The position numbers and the translations under genes were made by a program. Positions 16,320 to 29,975 of a DNA stretch of 64,000 nt are shown here, piece after piece. The notes under the pieces are model-generated. The model worked only from the letters and a program-made list of their open reading frames with translations. It had not been told where the DNA came from and searched no databases. Position 1 is the first letter of the stretch. Each line of letters begins with the position of its first letter. Source of the stretch: Corallium rubrum (taxonomy: Eukaryota > Cnidaria > Anthozoa > Scleralcyonacea > Coralliidae); the NCBI GenBank assembly GCA_964035015.1, contig OZ036006.1, positions 4,921,541 through 4,985,540 of the forward strand, given 5' to 3'.

Positions 16320-19300
16320 CACAGAATGTTTAAAACGCCTTTATTTAACTGTTTTTGACCCTAACTAAACACTTTCAAAAGTGATCAAAATCGGTCAAAA
16401 AGTAAAGCCTATTTTTTTCCGGATTTTTTTCAAAAAATAAAAAAAAAAATATTTACCCAAAATACAGCCTTCTCCTTTTCACAGAAGGTTTAAAACGCCT
16501 TTATTTAACCGTTTTTTACCCTAACTCAACACCTTAAAAAGTGACCAAAATCGGTCAAAAAGTCAAGGCTAACCCCTTTACTTTTTTTCCGGATTTTGTT
16601 CAAAAAATCAAAAGAAATATTTTTAGCCAAAATACAGCCTTCTCCTCTTCACAGAATGTTTAAAACGCCTTTATTTAACCGTTTTTGACCCTAACTCAAC
16701 ACTTTCAAAAGTGACCAAAATCGGTCAAAAAGCAAAGGCTAACCCCTTTACTTTTTTTTTCCAGATTTTTTTCAAAAAATCAAAAGAAATATTTTTAGCC
16801 AAAATACAGCCTTCTCCTTTTCACAGAAGGTTTAAAACGCCTTTATTTGTCCGTTTTTGACCCTAACTGAACACTTTCAAAAGTGACCAAAATCGGTCAA
16901 AAAGTAAAGGCGTTAGCCTTTACTTTTTTTTCCCGGAATTTTTTCAAAAAATCAAAAGAAATATTTTTAGCCAAAATACAGCCTTTTCCTTTTCACAGAA
17001 GGTTTAAAACGCCTTTATTTAACCGTTTTTGACCATAACTCAACACTTTCAAAAGTGACCAAAATCGGTCAAAAAGTAAAGCCTAACCCCTTTACTTTTT
17101 TTTCCAGATTTTTTTCAAAAAATCAAAAAAAACATTTTTTAGACCAAATACAGCCTTCTCCTTTTCACAGAAGGTTTAAAACGCCTTTATTTAACCGTTT
17201 TTGACCCTAACTCAACACTTTCATAAGTGACCAAAATCGGTCAAAAAGTAAAGGCTAACCCCTTTACTTTTTTTTCCAGATTTTTTTCAAAAAATCAAAA
17301 GAAATATTTTTAGCGAAAATACAGCCTTCTCCTTTTCACAGAAGGTATAAAACGCCTTTATTTGTCCGTTTTTGACCCTAACTGAACACTTTCAAAAGTG
17401 ACCAAAATCGGTCAAAAAGTAACGGCTAACCCCTTTACTTTTTTTTTCAGGATTTTTTACAAAAAATCAAAACAAAATTTTTTACCTAAAATACAGCCTT
17501 CTCCTTTTCACAGAAGGTTTAAAACGCCTTTATTTAACCGTTTTTGACCCTAACTGAACACTTTTAAAAGTGACCAAAATAGGTCAAAAAGCAAAGGCTA
17601 ACCCCTTTACTTTTTTTTCCGGATTTTTTTCAAAAAATCAAAAGAAATATTTTTAGCCAAAATACAGCCTTCTCCTTTTCACAGAAGGTTTAAAACGCCT
17701 TTATTTAACCGTTTTTGACCCTAACTGAACACTTTCAAAAGTGACCAAAATCGGTCAAAAAGTAAAGGCTAACCCCTTTACTTTTTTTTCCAGATTTTTT
17801 TCAAAAAATCAAAAAAAACATTTTTTAGCCCAAATACAGCCTTCTCCTTTTCACAGAAGGTTTAAAATGCCTTTATTTAACCGTTTTTGACCCTAACTGA
17901 ACACTTTCAAAAGTGACCAAAATCGGTCAAAAAGTAAAGGCTAACCCCTTTACTTTTTTTTCCAGATTTTTTTCAAAAATAAAAAAAAATTTTTTTTAGC
18001 CCAAATACAGCCTTCTCCTTTTCACAGAAGGTTTAAAACGCCTTTATTTAACCGTTTTTGACCCTAACTCAACACTTTCATAAGTGACCAAAATCGGTCA
18101 AAAAGTAAAGGCTAACCCCTTTATTTTTTTTTCCAGATTTTTTTCAAAAAATCAAAAAAAACATTTTTTAGCCCAAATACAGCCTTCTCCTTTTCACAGA
18201 AGGTTTAAAACGCCTTTATTTAACCGTTTTTGACCCCTAACTCAACACCTTAAAAACTGACCAAAATCGGTCAAAAAGTCAAGGCTAACCCCTTTACTTT
18301 TTTTCCGGATTTTGTTCAAAAAATCAAAAGAAATATTTTTAGCCAAAATACAGCCTTCTCTTAACAGAATGTTTAAAACGCCTTTATTTAACCGTTTTTG
18401 ACCCTAACTCAACACTTTCAAAAGTGACCAAAATCGGTCAAAAAGTAAAGCCTAACCCATTTACTTTTTTTTCCGGATTTTTTTCAAAAAATCAAAAGAA
18501 ATATTTTTAGCCAAAATACAGCCTTCTCCTTTTCACAGAAGGTTTAAAACGCCTTTATTTAACCGTTTTTGACCCTAACTCAACACTTTCATAAGTGACC
18601 AAAATCGGTCAAAAAGTAAAGGCTAACCCCTTTACTTTTTTTTTCCAGATTTTTTTCAAAAAATCAAAAGAAATATTTTTAGCCAAAATACAGCCTTTTC
18701 CTTTTCACAGAAGGTTTAAAACGCCTTTATTTAACCGTTTTTGACCCTAACTCAACACTTTCAAAAGTGACCAAAATCGGTCAAAAAGTAAAGCCTAACC
18801 CATTTACTTTTTTTCCCGGATTTTTTTCAAAAAATCAAAAGAAATATTTTTAGCCAAAATACAGCCTTCTCCTTTTCACAGAAGGTTTAAAACGCCTTTA
18901 TTTAACCGTTTTTGACCCTAACTCAACACTTTCATAAGTGACCAAAATCGGTCAAAAAGTAAAGGCTAACCCCTTTACTTTTTTTTCCAGATTTTTTTCA
19001 AAAAATCAAAAGAAATATTTTCAGCGAAAATACAGCCTCCTTTTCACAGAAGGTATAAAACGCCTTTATTTGTCCGTTTTTGACCCTAACTGAACACTTT
19101 CAAAAGTGACCAAAATCGGTCAAAAAGTAACGGCTAACCCCTTTACTTTTTTTTTCAGGATTTTTTATAAAAAATCAAAACAAAATTTTTTACCTAAAAT
19201 ACAGCCTTCTCCTTTTCACAGAAGGTTTAAAACGCCTTTATTTAACCGTTTTTGACCCTAACTGAACACTTTCAAAAGTGACCAAAATAGGTCAAAAAGC

Positions 19301-22300
19301 AAAGGCTAACCCCTTTACTTTTTTTTCCGGATTTTTTTCAAAAAATCAAAAGAAATATTTTTAGCCAAAATACAGCCTTCTCCTTTTCACAGAAGGTTTA
19401 AAACGCCTTTATTTAACCGTTTTTGACCCTAACTGAACACTTTCAAAAGTGACCAAAATCGGTCAAAAAGTAAAGGCTAACCCCTTTACTTTTTTTTCCA
19501 GATTTTTTTCAAAAAATCAAAAAAAACATTTTTTAGCCCAAATACAGCCTTCTCCTTTTCACAGAAGGTTTAAAACGCCTTTATTTAACTGTTTTTGACC
19601 CTAACTAAACACTTTCAAAAGTGATCAAAATCGGTCAAAAAGTAAAGCCTATTTTTTTCCGGATTTTTTTCAAAAAATAAAAAAAAAAATATTTACCCAA
19701 AATACAGCCTTCTCCTTTTCACAGAAGGTTTAAAACGCCTTTATTTAACCGTTTTTTACCCTAACTCAACACCTTAAAAAGTGACCAAAATCGGTCAAAA
19801 AGTCAAGGCTAACCCCTTTACTTTTTTTCCGGATTTTGTTCAAAAAATCAAAAGAAATATTTTTAGCCAAAATACAGCCTTCTCCTCTTCACAGAATGTT
19901 TAAAACGCCTTTATTTAACCGTTTTTGACCCTAACTCAACACTTTCAAAAGTGACCAAAATCGGTCAAAAAGCAAAGGCTAACCCCTTTACTTTTTTTTT
20001 CCAGATTTTTTTCAAAAAATCAAAAGAAATATTTTTAGCCAAAATACAGCCTTCTCCTTTTCACAGAAGGTTTAAAACGCCTTTATTTGTCCGTTTTTGA
20101 CCCTAACTGAACACTTTCAAAAGTGACCAAAATCGGTCAAAAAGTAAAGGCGTTAGCCTTTACTTTTTTTTCCCGGAATTTTTTCAAAAAATCAAAAGAA
20201 ATATTTTTAGCCAAAATACAGCCTTTTCCTTTTCACAGAAGGTTTAAAACGCCTTTATTTAACCGTTTTTGACCATAACTCAACACTTTCAAAAGTGACC
20301 AAAATCGGTCAAAAAGTAAAGCCTAACCCCTTTACTTTTTTTTTCCAGATTTTTTTCAAAAAATCAAAAAAAACATTTTTTAGACCAAATACAGCCTTCT
20401 CCTTTTCACAGAAGGTTTAAAACGCCTTTATTTAACCGTTTTTGACCCTAACTCAACACTTTCATAAGTGACCAAAATCGGTCAAAAAGTAAAGGCTAAC
20501 CCCTTTACTTTTTTTTTCCAGATTTTTTTCAAAAAATCAAAAGAAATATTTTTAGCGAAAATACAGCCTTCTCCTTTTCACAGAAGGTATAAAACGCCTT
20601 TATTTGTCCGTTTTTGACCCTAACTGAACACTTTCAAAAGTGACCAAAATCGGTCAAAAAGTAACGGCTAACCCCTTTACTTTTTTTTTCAGGATTTTTT
20701 ACAAAAAATCAAAACAAAATTTTTTACCTAAAATACAGCCTTCTCCTTTTCACAGAAGGTTTAAAACGCCTTTATTTAACCGTTTTTGACCCTAACTGAA
20801 CACTTTCAAAAGTGACCAAAATAGGTCAAAAAGCAAAGGCTAACCCCTTTACTTTTTTTTCCCGATTTTTTTTCAAAAAATCAAAAGAAATATTTTTAGC
20901 CAAAATACAGCCTTCTCCTTTTCACAGAAGGTTTAAAACGCCTTTATTTAACCGTTTTTGACCCTAACTCAACACTTTCAAAAGTGACCAAAATTGGTCA
21001 AAAAGTAAAGGCTAACCCCTTTACTTTTTTTTCCAGATTTTTTTCAAAAAATCAAAAAAAACATTTTTTAGCTCAAATACAGCCTTCTCCTTTTCACAGA
21101 AGGTTTAAAATGCCTTTATTTAACCGTTTTTGACCCTAACTGAACACTTTCAAAAGTGACCAAAATCGGTCAAAAAGTAAAGGCTAACCCCTTTACTTTT
21201 TTTTTCCAGATTTTTTTCAAAAATAAAAAAAAATTTTTTTTAGCCCAAATACAGCCTTCTCCTTTTCACAGAAGGTTTAAAACGCCTTTATTTAACCGTT
21301 TTTGACCCTAACTCAACACTTTCATAAGTGACCAAAATCGGTCAAAAAGTAAAGGCTAACCCCTTTATTTTTTTTTCCAGATTTTTTTCAAAAAATCAAA
21401 AAAAACATTTTTTAGCCAAAATACAGCCTTCTCCTTTTCACAGAATGTTTAAAACACCTTTATTTAACCGTTTTTGACCCTAACTCAACACTTTCAAAAG
21501 TGACCAAAATCGGTCAAAAAGTAAAGGCTAACCCCTTTACTTTTTTTCCGGATTTTTTTCAAAAAATCAAAAGAAATATTTTTAGCCAAAATACAGCCTT
21601 CTCCTTTTCACAGAATGGTTTAAAACGCCTTTATTTAACCGTTTTTGACCCTAACTCAACACTTTCAAAAGTGACCAAAATCGGTCAAAAAGTATAGGCT
21701 AACCCCTTTACTTTTTTTTCCGGATTTTTTTCAAAAAATCAAAAGAAATATTTTTAGCCAAAATACAGCCTTCTCCTTTTCACAGAAGGTTTAAAACGCC
21801 TTTATTTAACCGTTTTTGACCCTAACTCAACACTTTCAAAAGTGACCAAAATCGGTCAAAAAGTAAAGGCTAACCCCTTTACTTTTTTTTTCCTGATTTT
21901 TTTCAAAAAATCAAAACAAATATTTTTAGCCAAAATACAGCCTTCTCCTTTTCACAGAAGGTTTAAAACGCCTTTATTTAACCGTTTTTGACCTTAACTC
22001 AACACTTTCAAAAGTGACCAAAATCGGTCAAAAAGTAAAGGCTAACCCCTTTACTTTTTTTCCGGATTTTTTTCAAAAAATCAAAAGAAATATTTTTAGC
22101 CAAAATACAGCCTTCTCCTTTTCACAGAAGGTTTAAAACGCCTTTATTTAACCGTTTTTGACCTTAACTCAACACTTTCAAAAGTGACCAAAATCGGTCA
22201 AAAAGTAAAGGCTAACCCCTTTACTTTTTTTTTCCCGATTTTTTTCAAAAAATCAAACGAAATATTTTTAGCCAAAATACAGCCTTCTCCTTTTCACAGA

Positions 22301-22800
22301 AGGTTTAAAACGCCTTTATTTAACCGTTTTTGACCCTAACTCAACACTTTCAAAAGTGACCAAAATCGGTCAAAAAGTAAAGGCTAACCCCTTTACTTTT
22401 TTTTTCAGGATTTTTTATAAAAAATCAAAACAAAATTTTTTACCTAAAATACAGCCTTCTCCTTTTCACAGAAGGTTTAAAACGCCTTTATTTAACCGTT
22501 TTTGACCTTAACTCAACACTTTCAAAAGTGACCAAAATTGGTCAAAAAGTATAGGCTAACCCCTTTACTTTTTTTTCCGGATTTTTTTCAAAAAATCAAA
22601 AGAAATATTTTTAGCCAAAATACAGCCTTCTCCTTTTCACAGAAGGTTTAAAACGCCTTTATTTAACCGTTTTTGACCCTAACTCAACACTTTCAAAAGT
22701 GACCAAAATCGGTCAAAAAGTAAAGGCTAACCCCTTTACTTTTTTTTCCAGATTTTTTTCAAAAAATCAAAAAAAACATTTTTTAGCCCAAATACAGCCT
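16320..22800. repeat. Higher-order duplication of 19 monomers (3240 bp) in the 171-bp satellite
   Basis: The distinctive variant monomer with TTTAACTG and GTGATCAAAATCGG at 16341-16430 recurs at 19581-19670, exactly 3240 bp later. The following lines (16441-17040 and 19681-20280) read the same base for base on inspection before a 1-bp indel near 17100/20340. A second long-range repeat at 4958 bp is marked by CCTTAAAAACTGACC at about 18246 and 23204. Confidence 0.85.
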
Positions 22801-25800
22801 TCTCCTTTTCACAGAAGGTTTAAAATGCCTTTATTTAACCGTTTTTGACCCTAACTGAACACTTTCAAAAGTGACCAAAATCGGTCAAAAAGTAAAGGCT
22901 AACCCCTTTACTTTTTTTTCCAGATTTTTTTCAAAAATAAAAAAAAATTTTTTTTAGCCCAAATACAGCCTTCTCCTTTTCACAGAAGGTTTAAAACGCC
23001 TTTATTTAACCGTTTTTGACCCTAACTCAACACTTTCATAAGTGACCAAAATCGGTCAAAAAGTAAAGGCTAACCCCTTTATTTTTTTTTCCAGATTTTT
23101 TTCAAAAAATCAAAAAAAACATTTTTTAGCCCAAATACAGCCTTCTCCTTTTCACAGAAGGTTTAAAACGCCTTTATTTAACCGTTTTTGACCCCTAACT
23201 CAACACCTTAAAAACTGACCAAAATCGGTCAAAAAGTCAAGGCTAACCCCTTTACTTTTTTTCCGGATTTTTTTCAAAAAATCAAAAGAAATATTTTTAG
23301 CCAAAATACAGCCTTCTCTTAACAGAATGTTTAAAACGCCTTTATTTAACCGTTTTTGACCCTAACTCAACACTTTCAAAAGTGACCAAAATCGGTCAAA
23401 AAGTAAAGCCTAACCCATTTACTTTTTTTTCCGGATTTTTTTCAAAAAATCAAAAGAAATATTTTTAGCCAAAATACAGCCTTCTCCTTTTCACAGAAGG
23501 TTTAAAACGCCTTTATTTAACCGTTTTTGACCCTAACTCAACACTTTCAAAAGTGACCAAAATCGGTCAAAAAGTAAAGGCTAACCCCTTTACTTTTTTT
23601 TCCCGATTTTTTTCAAAAAATCAAACGAAATATTTTTAGCCAAAATACAGCCTTTTCCTTTTCACAGAAGGTTTAAAACGCCTTTATTTAACCGTTTTTG
23701 ACCCTAACTCAACACTTTCAAAAGTGACCAAAATCGGTCAAAAAGTAAAGCCTAACCCATTTACTTTTTTTCCCGGATTTTTTTCAAAAAATCAAAAGAA
23801 ATATTTTTAGCCAAAATACAGCCTTCTCCTTTTCACAGAAGGTTTAAAACGCCTTTATTTAACCGTTTTTGACCCTAACTCAACACTTTCAAAAGTGACC
23901 AAAATCGGTCAAAAAGTAAAGGCTAACCCCTTTACTTTTTTTTCCAGATTTTTTTCAAAAAATCAAAAGAAATATTTTAGCCTAAATACAGCCTTCTCCT
24001 TTTCACAGAAGGTTTAAAACGCCTTTATTTAACCGTTTTTGACCCTAACTGAACACTTTCAAAGTGACCAAAATTGGTCAAAAAGTAAAGGCTAACCCCT
24101 TTACTTTTTTTTTCAGATTTTTTTCAAAAAATCAAAAAAAACATTTTTTAGCCCAAATACAGCCTTCTCCTTTTCACAGAAGGTTTAAAACGCCTTTATT
24201 TAACCGTTTTTGACCCTAACTGAACACTTTCAAAAGTGACCAAAATCGGTCAAAAAGTAAAGGCTAACCCCTTTACTTTTTTTTTCCAGATTTTTTTCAA
24301 AAAATCAAAAGAAATATTTTAGTCAAAATACAGCCTTCTCCTTTTCACAGAAGGTTTAAAACGCCTTTATTTAACCGTTTTTGACCCTAACTGAACACTT
24401 TCAAAAGTGACGAAAATCGGTCAAAAAGTAAAGGCTATCCCCTTTACTTTTTTTTTCCAGATTTTTTTCAAAAAATCAAAAGAAATATTTTTAGCCAAAA
24501 TACAGCCTTCTCCTTTTCACAGGTTTAAAACGCCTTTATTTAACCGTTTTTAACCCTAACTGAACACTTTCAAAGTGGCCAAAATTGGTCAAAAAGTAAA
24601 GGCTAACCCCTTTACTTTTTTTTTCCAGATTTTTTTCAAAAAATCAAAAAAAACATTTTTTAGCCCAAATACAGCCTTCTCCTTTTCACAGAAGGTTAAA
24701 AACGCCTTTATTTAACCGTTTTTGACCCTAACTCAACACCTTAAAAAGTGACCAAAATCGGTCAAAAAGTAAAGGCTAACCCCTTTACTTTTTTTCCGGA
24801 TTTTGTTCAAAAAATCAAAAAAAATATTTTTAGCCAAAATACAGCCTTCTCTTAACAGAATGTTTAAAACGCCTTTATTTAACCGTTTTTGACCCTAACT
24901 CAACACTTTCAAAAGTGACCAAAATCGGTCAAAAAGTAAAGCCTAACCCATTTACTTTTTTTTCAAAAAATCAAAAGAAATATTTTTAGCCAAAATACAG
25001 CCTTCTCCTTTTCACAGAAGGTTTAAAACGCCTTTATTTAACAGTTTTTGACCCTAACTGAACACTTTCATAAGTGACCAAAATCGGTCAAAAAGTAAAG
25101 GCTAACCCCTTTACTTTTTTTTTCCAGATTTTTTTAAAAAAATCAAAAGAAATATTTTTAGCCAAAGTACAGCCTTTTCCTTTTCACAGAAGGTTTAAAA
25201 CGCCTTCATTTAACCGTTTTTGACCATAACTCAACACTTTCAAAGTGACCAAAATTGGTCAAAAAGTAAAGGCTAACCCCTTTACTTTTTTTTTCCAGAT
25301 TTTTTTCAAAAAATCAAAAAAAACATTTTTTAGCCCAAATTCAGCCTTCTCCTTTTCACAGAAGGTTTAAAACGCCTTTATTTAACCGTTTTTGACCCTA
25401 ACTGAACACTTTCAAAAGTGACCAAAATCGGTCAAAAAGTAAAGGCTAACCCCTTTACTTTTTTTTCCAGATTTTTTTCAAAAAATCAAAAGAAATATTT
25501 TAGCCAAAATACAGCCTTCTCCTTTTCACAGAAGGTTTAAAACGCCTTTATTTAACCGTTTTTGACCCTAACTCAACACTTTCAAAAGTGACCAAAATCG
25601 GTCAAAAAGTAAAGGCTAACCCCTTTACTTTTTTTTCCAGATTTTTTTCAAAAAATCAAAAAAAACATTTTTTAGCCCAAATACAGCCTTCTCCTTTTCA
25701 CAGAAGGTTTGAAACGCCTCTATTTAACCGTTTTTGACCCTAATTCAACACTTTCAAAAGTGACCAAAAACGGTCAAAAAGTAAAGGCAACGCCATTACT

Positions 25801-27235
25801 TTTTTTTTCTAGGATTTTTTTCAAAAAATCAAACGAAATATTTTTAGCCAAAATACAGCCTTCTCCTTTTCACAGAAGGTTTAAAACGCCTTTATTTAAC
25901 CGTTTTTGACCATAACTCAACACTTTCAAAAGTGACCAAAAACGGTCAAAAAGTAAAGGCTAACCCCTTTACTTTTTTTTCCCGGATTTTTTTCAAAAAA
26001 TCAAAAGAAATATTTTTAGCCAAAATACAGCCTTCTCCTTTTCACAGAAGGTTTAAAACGCCTTTATTTAACCGTTTTTGACCCTAACTCAACACTTTCA
26101 AAAGTGACCAAAATCGGTCAAAAAGTAAAGGTTACCCTTTACTTTTTTTTCCAGATTTTTTTCAAAAAATCAAAAGAAATATTTTAGCCAAAATACAGCC
26201 TTCTCCTTTTCACAGAAGGTTTAAAACGCCTTTATTTAACCGTTTTTGACCATAACTCAACACTTTCAAAAGTGACCAAAATCGGTCAAAAAGTAAAGGC
26301 TAACCCCTTTACTTTTTTTTTCAGATTTTTTTCAAAAAATCAAAAAAACCATTTTTTAGCCCAAATACAGCCTTCTCCTTTTCACAGAAGGTTTAAAACG
26401 CCTTTATTTAACCGTTTTTGACCCTAACTGAACACTTTCAAAAGTGACCAAAATCGGTCAAAAAGTAAAGGCTAACCCCTTTACTTTTTTTTTCCAGATT
26501 TTTTTCAAAAATCAAAAGAAATATTTTAGTCAAAATACAGCCTTCTCCTTTTCACAGAAGGTTTAAAACGCCTTTATTTAACCGTCTTTGACCCTAACTG
26601 AACACTTTTATAAGTGACCAAAATCGGTCAAAAAGTAAAGGCTAACCCCTTTACTTTTTTTTTCAGATTTTTTTCAAAAAATCAAAAAAACCATTTTTTA
26701 GCCCAAATACAGCCTTCTCCTTTTCACAGAAGGTTTAAAACGCCTTTATTTAACCGTTTTTGACCCTAACTGAACACTTTCAAAAGTGACCAAAATCGGT
26801 CAAAAAGTAAAGGCTAACCCCTTTACTTTTTTTTTCCAGATTTTTTTCAAAAAATCAAAAGAAATATTTTAGTCAAAATACAGCCTTCTCCTTTTCACAG
26901 AAGGTTTAAAACGCCTTTATTTAACCGTCTTTGACCCTAACTGAACACTTTTAAAAGTGACCAAAATCGGTCAAAAAGTAAAGGCTAACCCCTTTACTTT
27001 TTTTTTCAGATTTTTTTCAAAAAATCAAAAAAAACATTTTTTAGCCCAAATACGGCCTTCTCCTTTTCACAGAAGGCTTAAAACGCCTTTATTTAACCGT
27101 TTTTGACCCTAACTCAACACCTTAAAAAGTGACCAAAATCGGTCAAAAAGTAAAGGCTAACCCCTTTACTTTTTTTCCGGATTTTGTTCAAAAAATCAAA
27201 AGAAATATTTTTAGCCAAAATACAGCCTTCTCTTA

Positions 27236-27762
27236 AAGGGATATGGCAATAAAAATTATTTTTGTCCAATTTGTAAGAATATGTAGAAAAGTTAGAAAGT
27301 ACGTTTACAGATTTTCATTAGCTGGCTTACTTTTTCAGATATTTGCGAACAAAAACACAAGCCGTTCGCCATCTTGTTTCACAATTATATCTAATTAAGT
27401 GACGTCACAAGCAGGGTAAACATTGTAAAAATTGCGGTCAGTAGCCAAATGTCAGCTAAAATTATTTTACATTGTTAGAGTTTCAATTTGAAATATATCA
27501 GATCAAAATACTTAAGATTTTGCATTAAAATACCTTGGAAATTAAGAAATGTTTAGACAAACTTTACCCTGCTTTTGACGTCATGCATATCTGACGATAG
27601 ACATGCATATCCAAAATGGCGGATGGCGAGCGTATTCGTACGCAAATAATGCCGAATTTCTTAAAAAATAAAAAATCTAATGAAAATTTGTAAACGCACT
27701 TCATAACTATTCTTGATGTTCTTACAAATTAGACAAAAATAATTTTTATTGCCATATCCCTT
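27236..27762. mobile_element. TA-flanked foldback/MITE inserted in the 171-bp satellite (527 bp)
   Basis: The terminal inverted repeats start AAGGGATATGGCAATAAAAA. The TA dinucleotides at 27234-27235 and 27763-27764 duplicate the single TA of the satellite string CTCTTAACAG, which is restored if the insert is removed. A TA duplication is typical of Tc1/mariner-type transposition. The interior has no long open frame. Confidence 0.9.
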
Positions 27763-29597
27763 TAACAGAATGTTTAAAACGCCTTTATTTAACCGTTTTT
27801 GACCCTAACTCAACACTTTCAAAAGTGACCAAAATCGGTCAAAAAGTAAAGCCTAACCCATTTACTTTTTTTTTCCAGATTTTTTTCAAAAAATCAAAAG
27901 AAATATTTTTAGCCAAAATACAGCCTTTTCCTTTTCACAGAAGGTTTAAAACGCCTTCATTTAACCGTTTTTGACCATAACTCAACACTTTCAAAAGTGA
28001 CCAAAATCGGTCAAAAAGTAAAGGCTAACCCCTTTACTTTTTTTTCCAGGATTTTTTTCAAAAAATCAAAAGAAATATTTTAGCCTAAATACAGCCTTCT
28101 CCTTTTCACAGAAGGTTTAAAACGCCTTTATTTAACCGTTTTTGACCATAACTCAACACTTTCAAAAGTGACCAAAATCGGTCAAAAAGTAAAGGCTAAC
28201 CCCTTTACTTTTTTTTCCAGGATTTTTTTCAAAAAATCAAAAGAAATATTTTAGCCTAAATACAGCCTTCTCCTTTTCACAGAAGGTTTAAAACGCCTTT
28301 ATTTAACCGTTTTTGACCCTAACTGAACACTTTCAAAAGTGACCAAAATCGGTCAAAAAGTAAAGGCTAACCCCTTTACTTTTTTTTTCCAGATTTTTTT
28401 CAAAAAATCAAAAGAAATATTTTAGCCAAAATACAGCCTTCTCCTTTTCACAGAAGGTTTAAAACGCCTTTATTTAACCGTTTTTGACCCTAACTGAACA
28501 CTTTCAAAAGTGACCAAAATCGGTCAAAAAGTAAAGGCTAACCCCTTTACTTTTTTTTCCAGATTTTTTTCAAAAAATCAAAAAAAACATTTTTTAGCCC
28601 AAATACAGCCTTCTCCTTTTCACAGAAGGTTTAAAACGCCTTTATTTAACCGTTTTTGACCCTAACTCAACACTTTCATAAGTGACCAAAATCGGTCAAA
28701 AACTAAAGGCTAACCCCTTTACTTTTTTTTCCAGATTTTTTTCAAAAAATCAAAAGAAATATTTTTAGCCAAAATACAGCCTTTTCCTTTTCACAGAAGG
28801 TTTAAAACGCCTTTATTTAACCGTTTTTGACCATAACTCAACACTTTCAAAAGTGACCAAAATCGGTCAAAAAGTAAAGGCTAACCCCTTTACTTTTTTT
28901 CCCCGGATTTTTTTCAAAAAATCAAAAGAAATATTTTTAGCCAAAATACAGCCTTCTCCTTTTCACAGAAGGTTTAAAACGCCTTTATTTAACCGTTTTT
29001 GACCCTAACTGAACACTTTCAAAAGTGACCAAAATCGGTCAAAAAGTAAAGGCTAACCCCTTTACTTTTTTTCCAGATTTTTTTCAAAAAATCAAAAGAA
29101 ATATTTTAGCCAAAATACAGCCTTCTCCTTTTCACAGAAGGTTTAAAACGCCTTTATTTAACCGTTTTTGACCATAACTCAACACTTTCAAAAGTGACCA
29201 AAATCGGTCAAAAAGTAAAGGCTAACCCCTTTACTTTTTTTTTCAGATTTTTTTCAAAAAATCAAAAAAACCATTTTTTAGCCCAAATACAGCCTTCTCC
29301 TTTTCACAGAAGGTTTAAAACGCCTTTATTTAACCGTTTTTGACCCTAACTGAACACTTTCAAAAGTGACCAAAATCGGTCAAAAAGTAAAGGCTAACCC
29401 CTTTACTTTTTTTTTCCAGATTTTTTTCAAAAAATCAAAAGAAATATTTTAGTCAAAATACAGCCTTCTCCTTTTCACAGAAGGTTTAAAACGCCTTTAT
29501 TTAACCGTCTTTGACCCTAACTGAACACTTTTAAAAGTGACGAAAATCGGTCAAAAAGTAAAGGCTAACCCCTTTACTTTTTTTTCCAGATTTTTTT

Positions 29598-29975
29598 CAA
29601 AAAAAAAAAACAACCAAAAAAAACAACCACCCCAACAAGCACCCAAATACTTCTCTCTATACATACTATACATGTACTTCCAATATAGTATTGGGATATA
29701 ACTATACATATTATATTATATACAATAGTTATTATATATATATATAAGTTTTTATATTAATAGGATATATTGTATTAATATAAAAACTTATATTATACTT
29801 AAAAAGAAAACTTTTAAATGAACTACATGTGTACACAGTAGTCATAACATTAGATTATCTTATATATATATATATTGTTGTTCAGTGCTCTTACAGCACT
29901 TATATACTTTAGCAATGCCTGTAATTAGGTCATGCCAATAAAGTTTATTTAAAAAAAAAAACAAAAAAAAAAAAA
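29598..29975 (+). mobile_element. Retroelement 3' end with A-rich tail inserted in the 171-bp satellite
   Basis: Non-satellite sequence ends in GCCAATAAAGTTTATTT followed by an A-rich tract of about 25 bp, with A-rich sequence also at its left edge. The interior holds TATA microsatellite runs and a hairpin (AAGTTTTTATATTAATA and its complement near 29747-29790). I infer a truncated non-LTR or SINE-like copy; no protein is seen. Confidence 0.6.
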
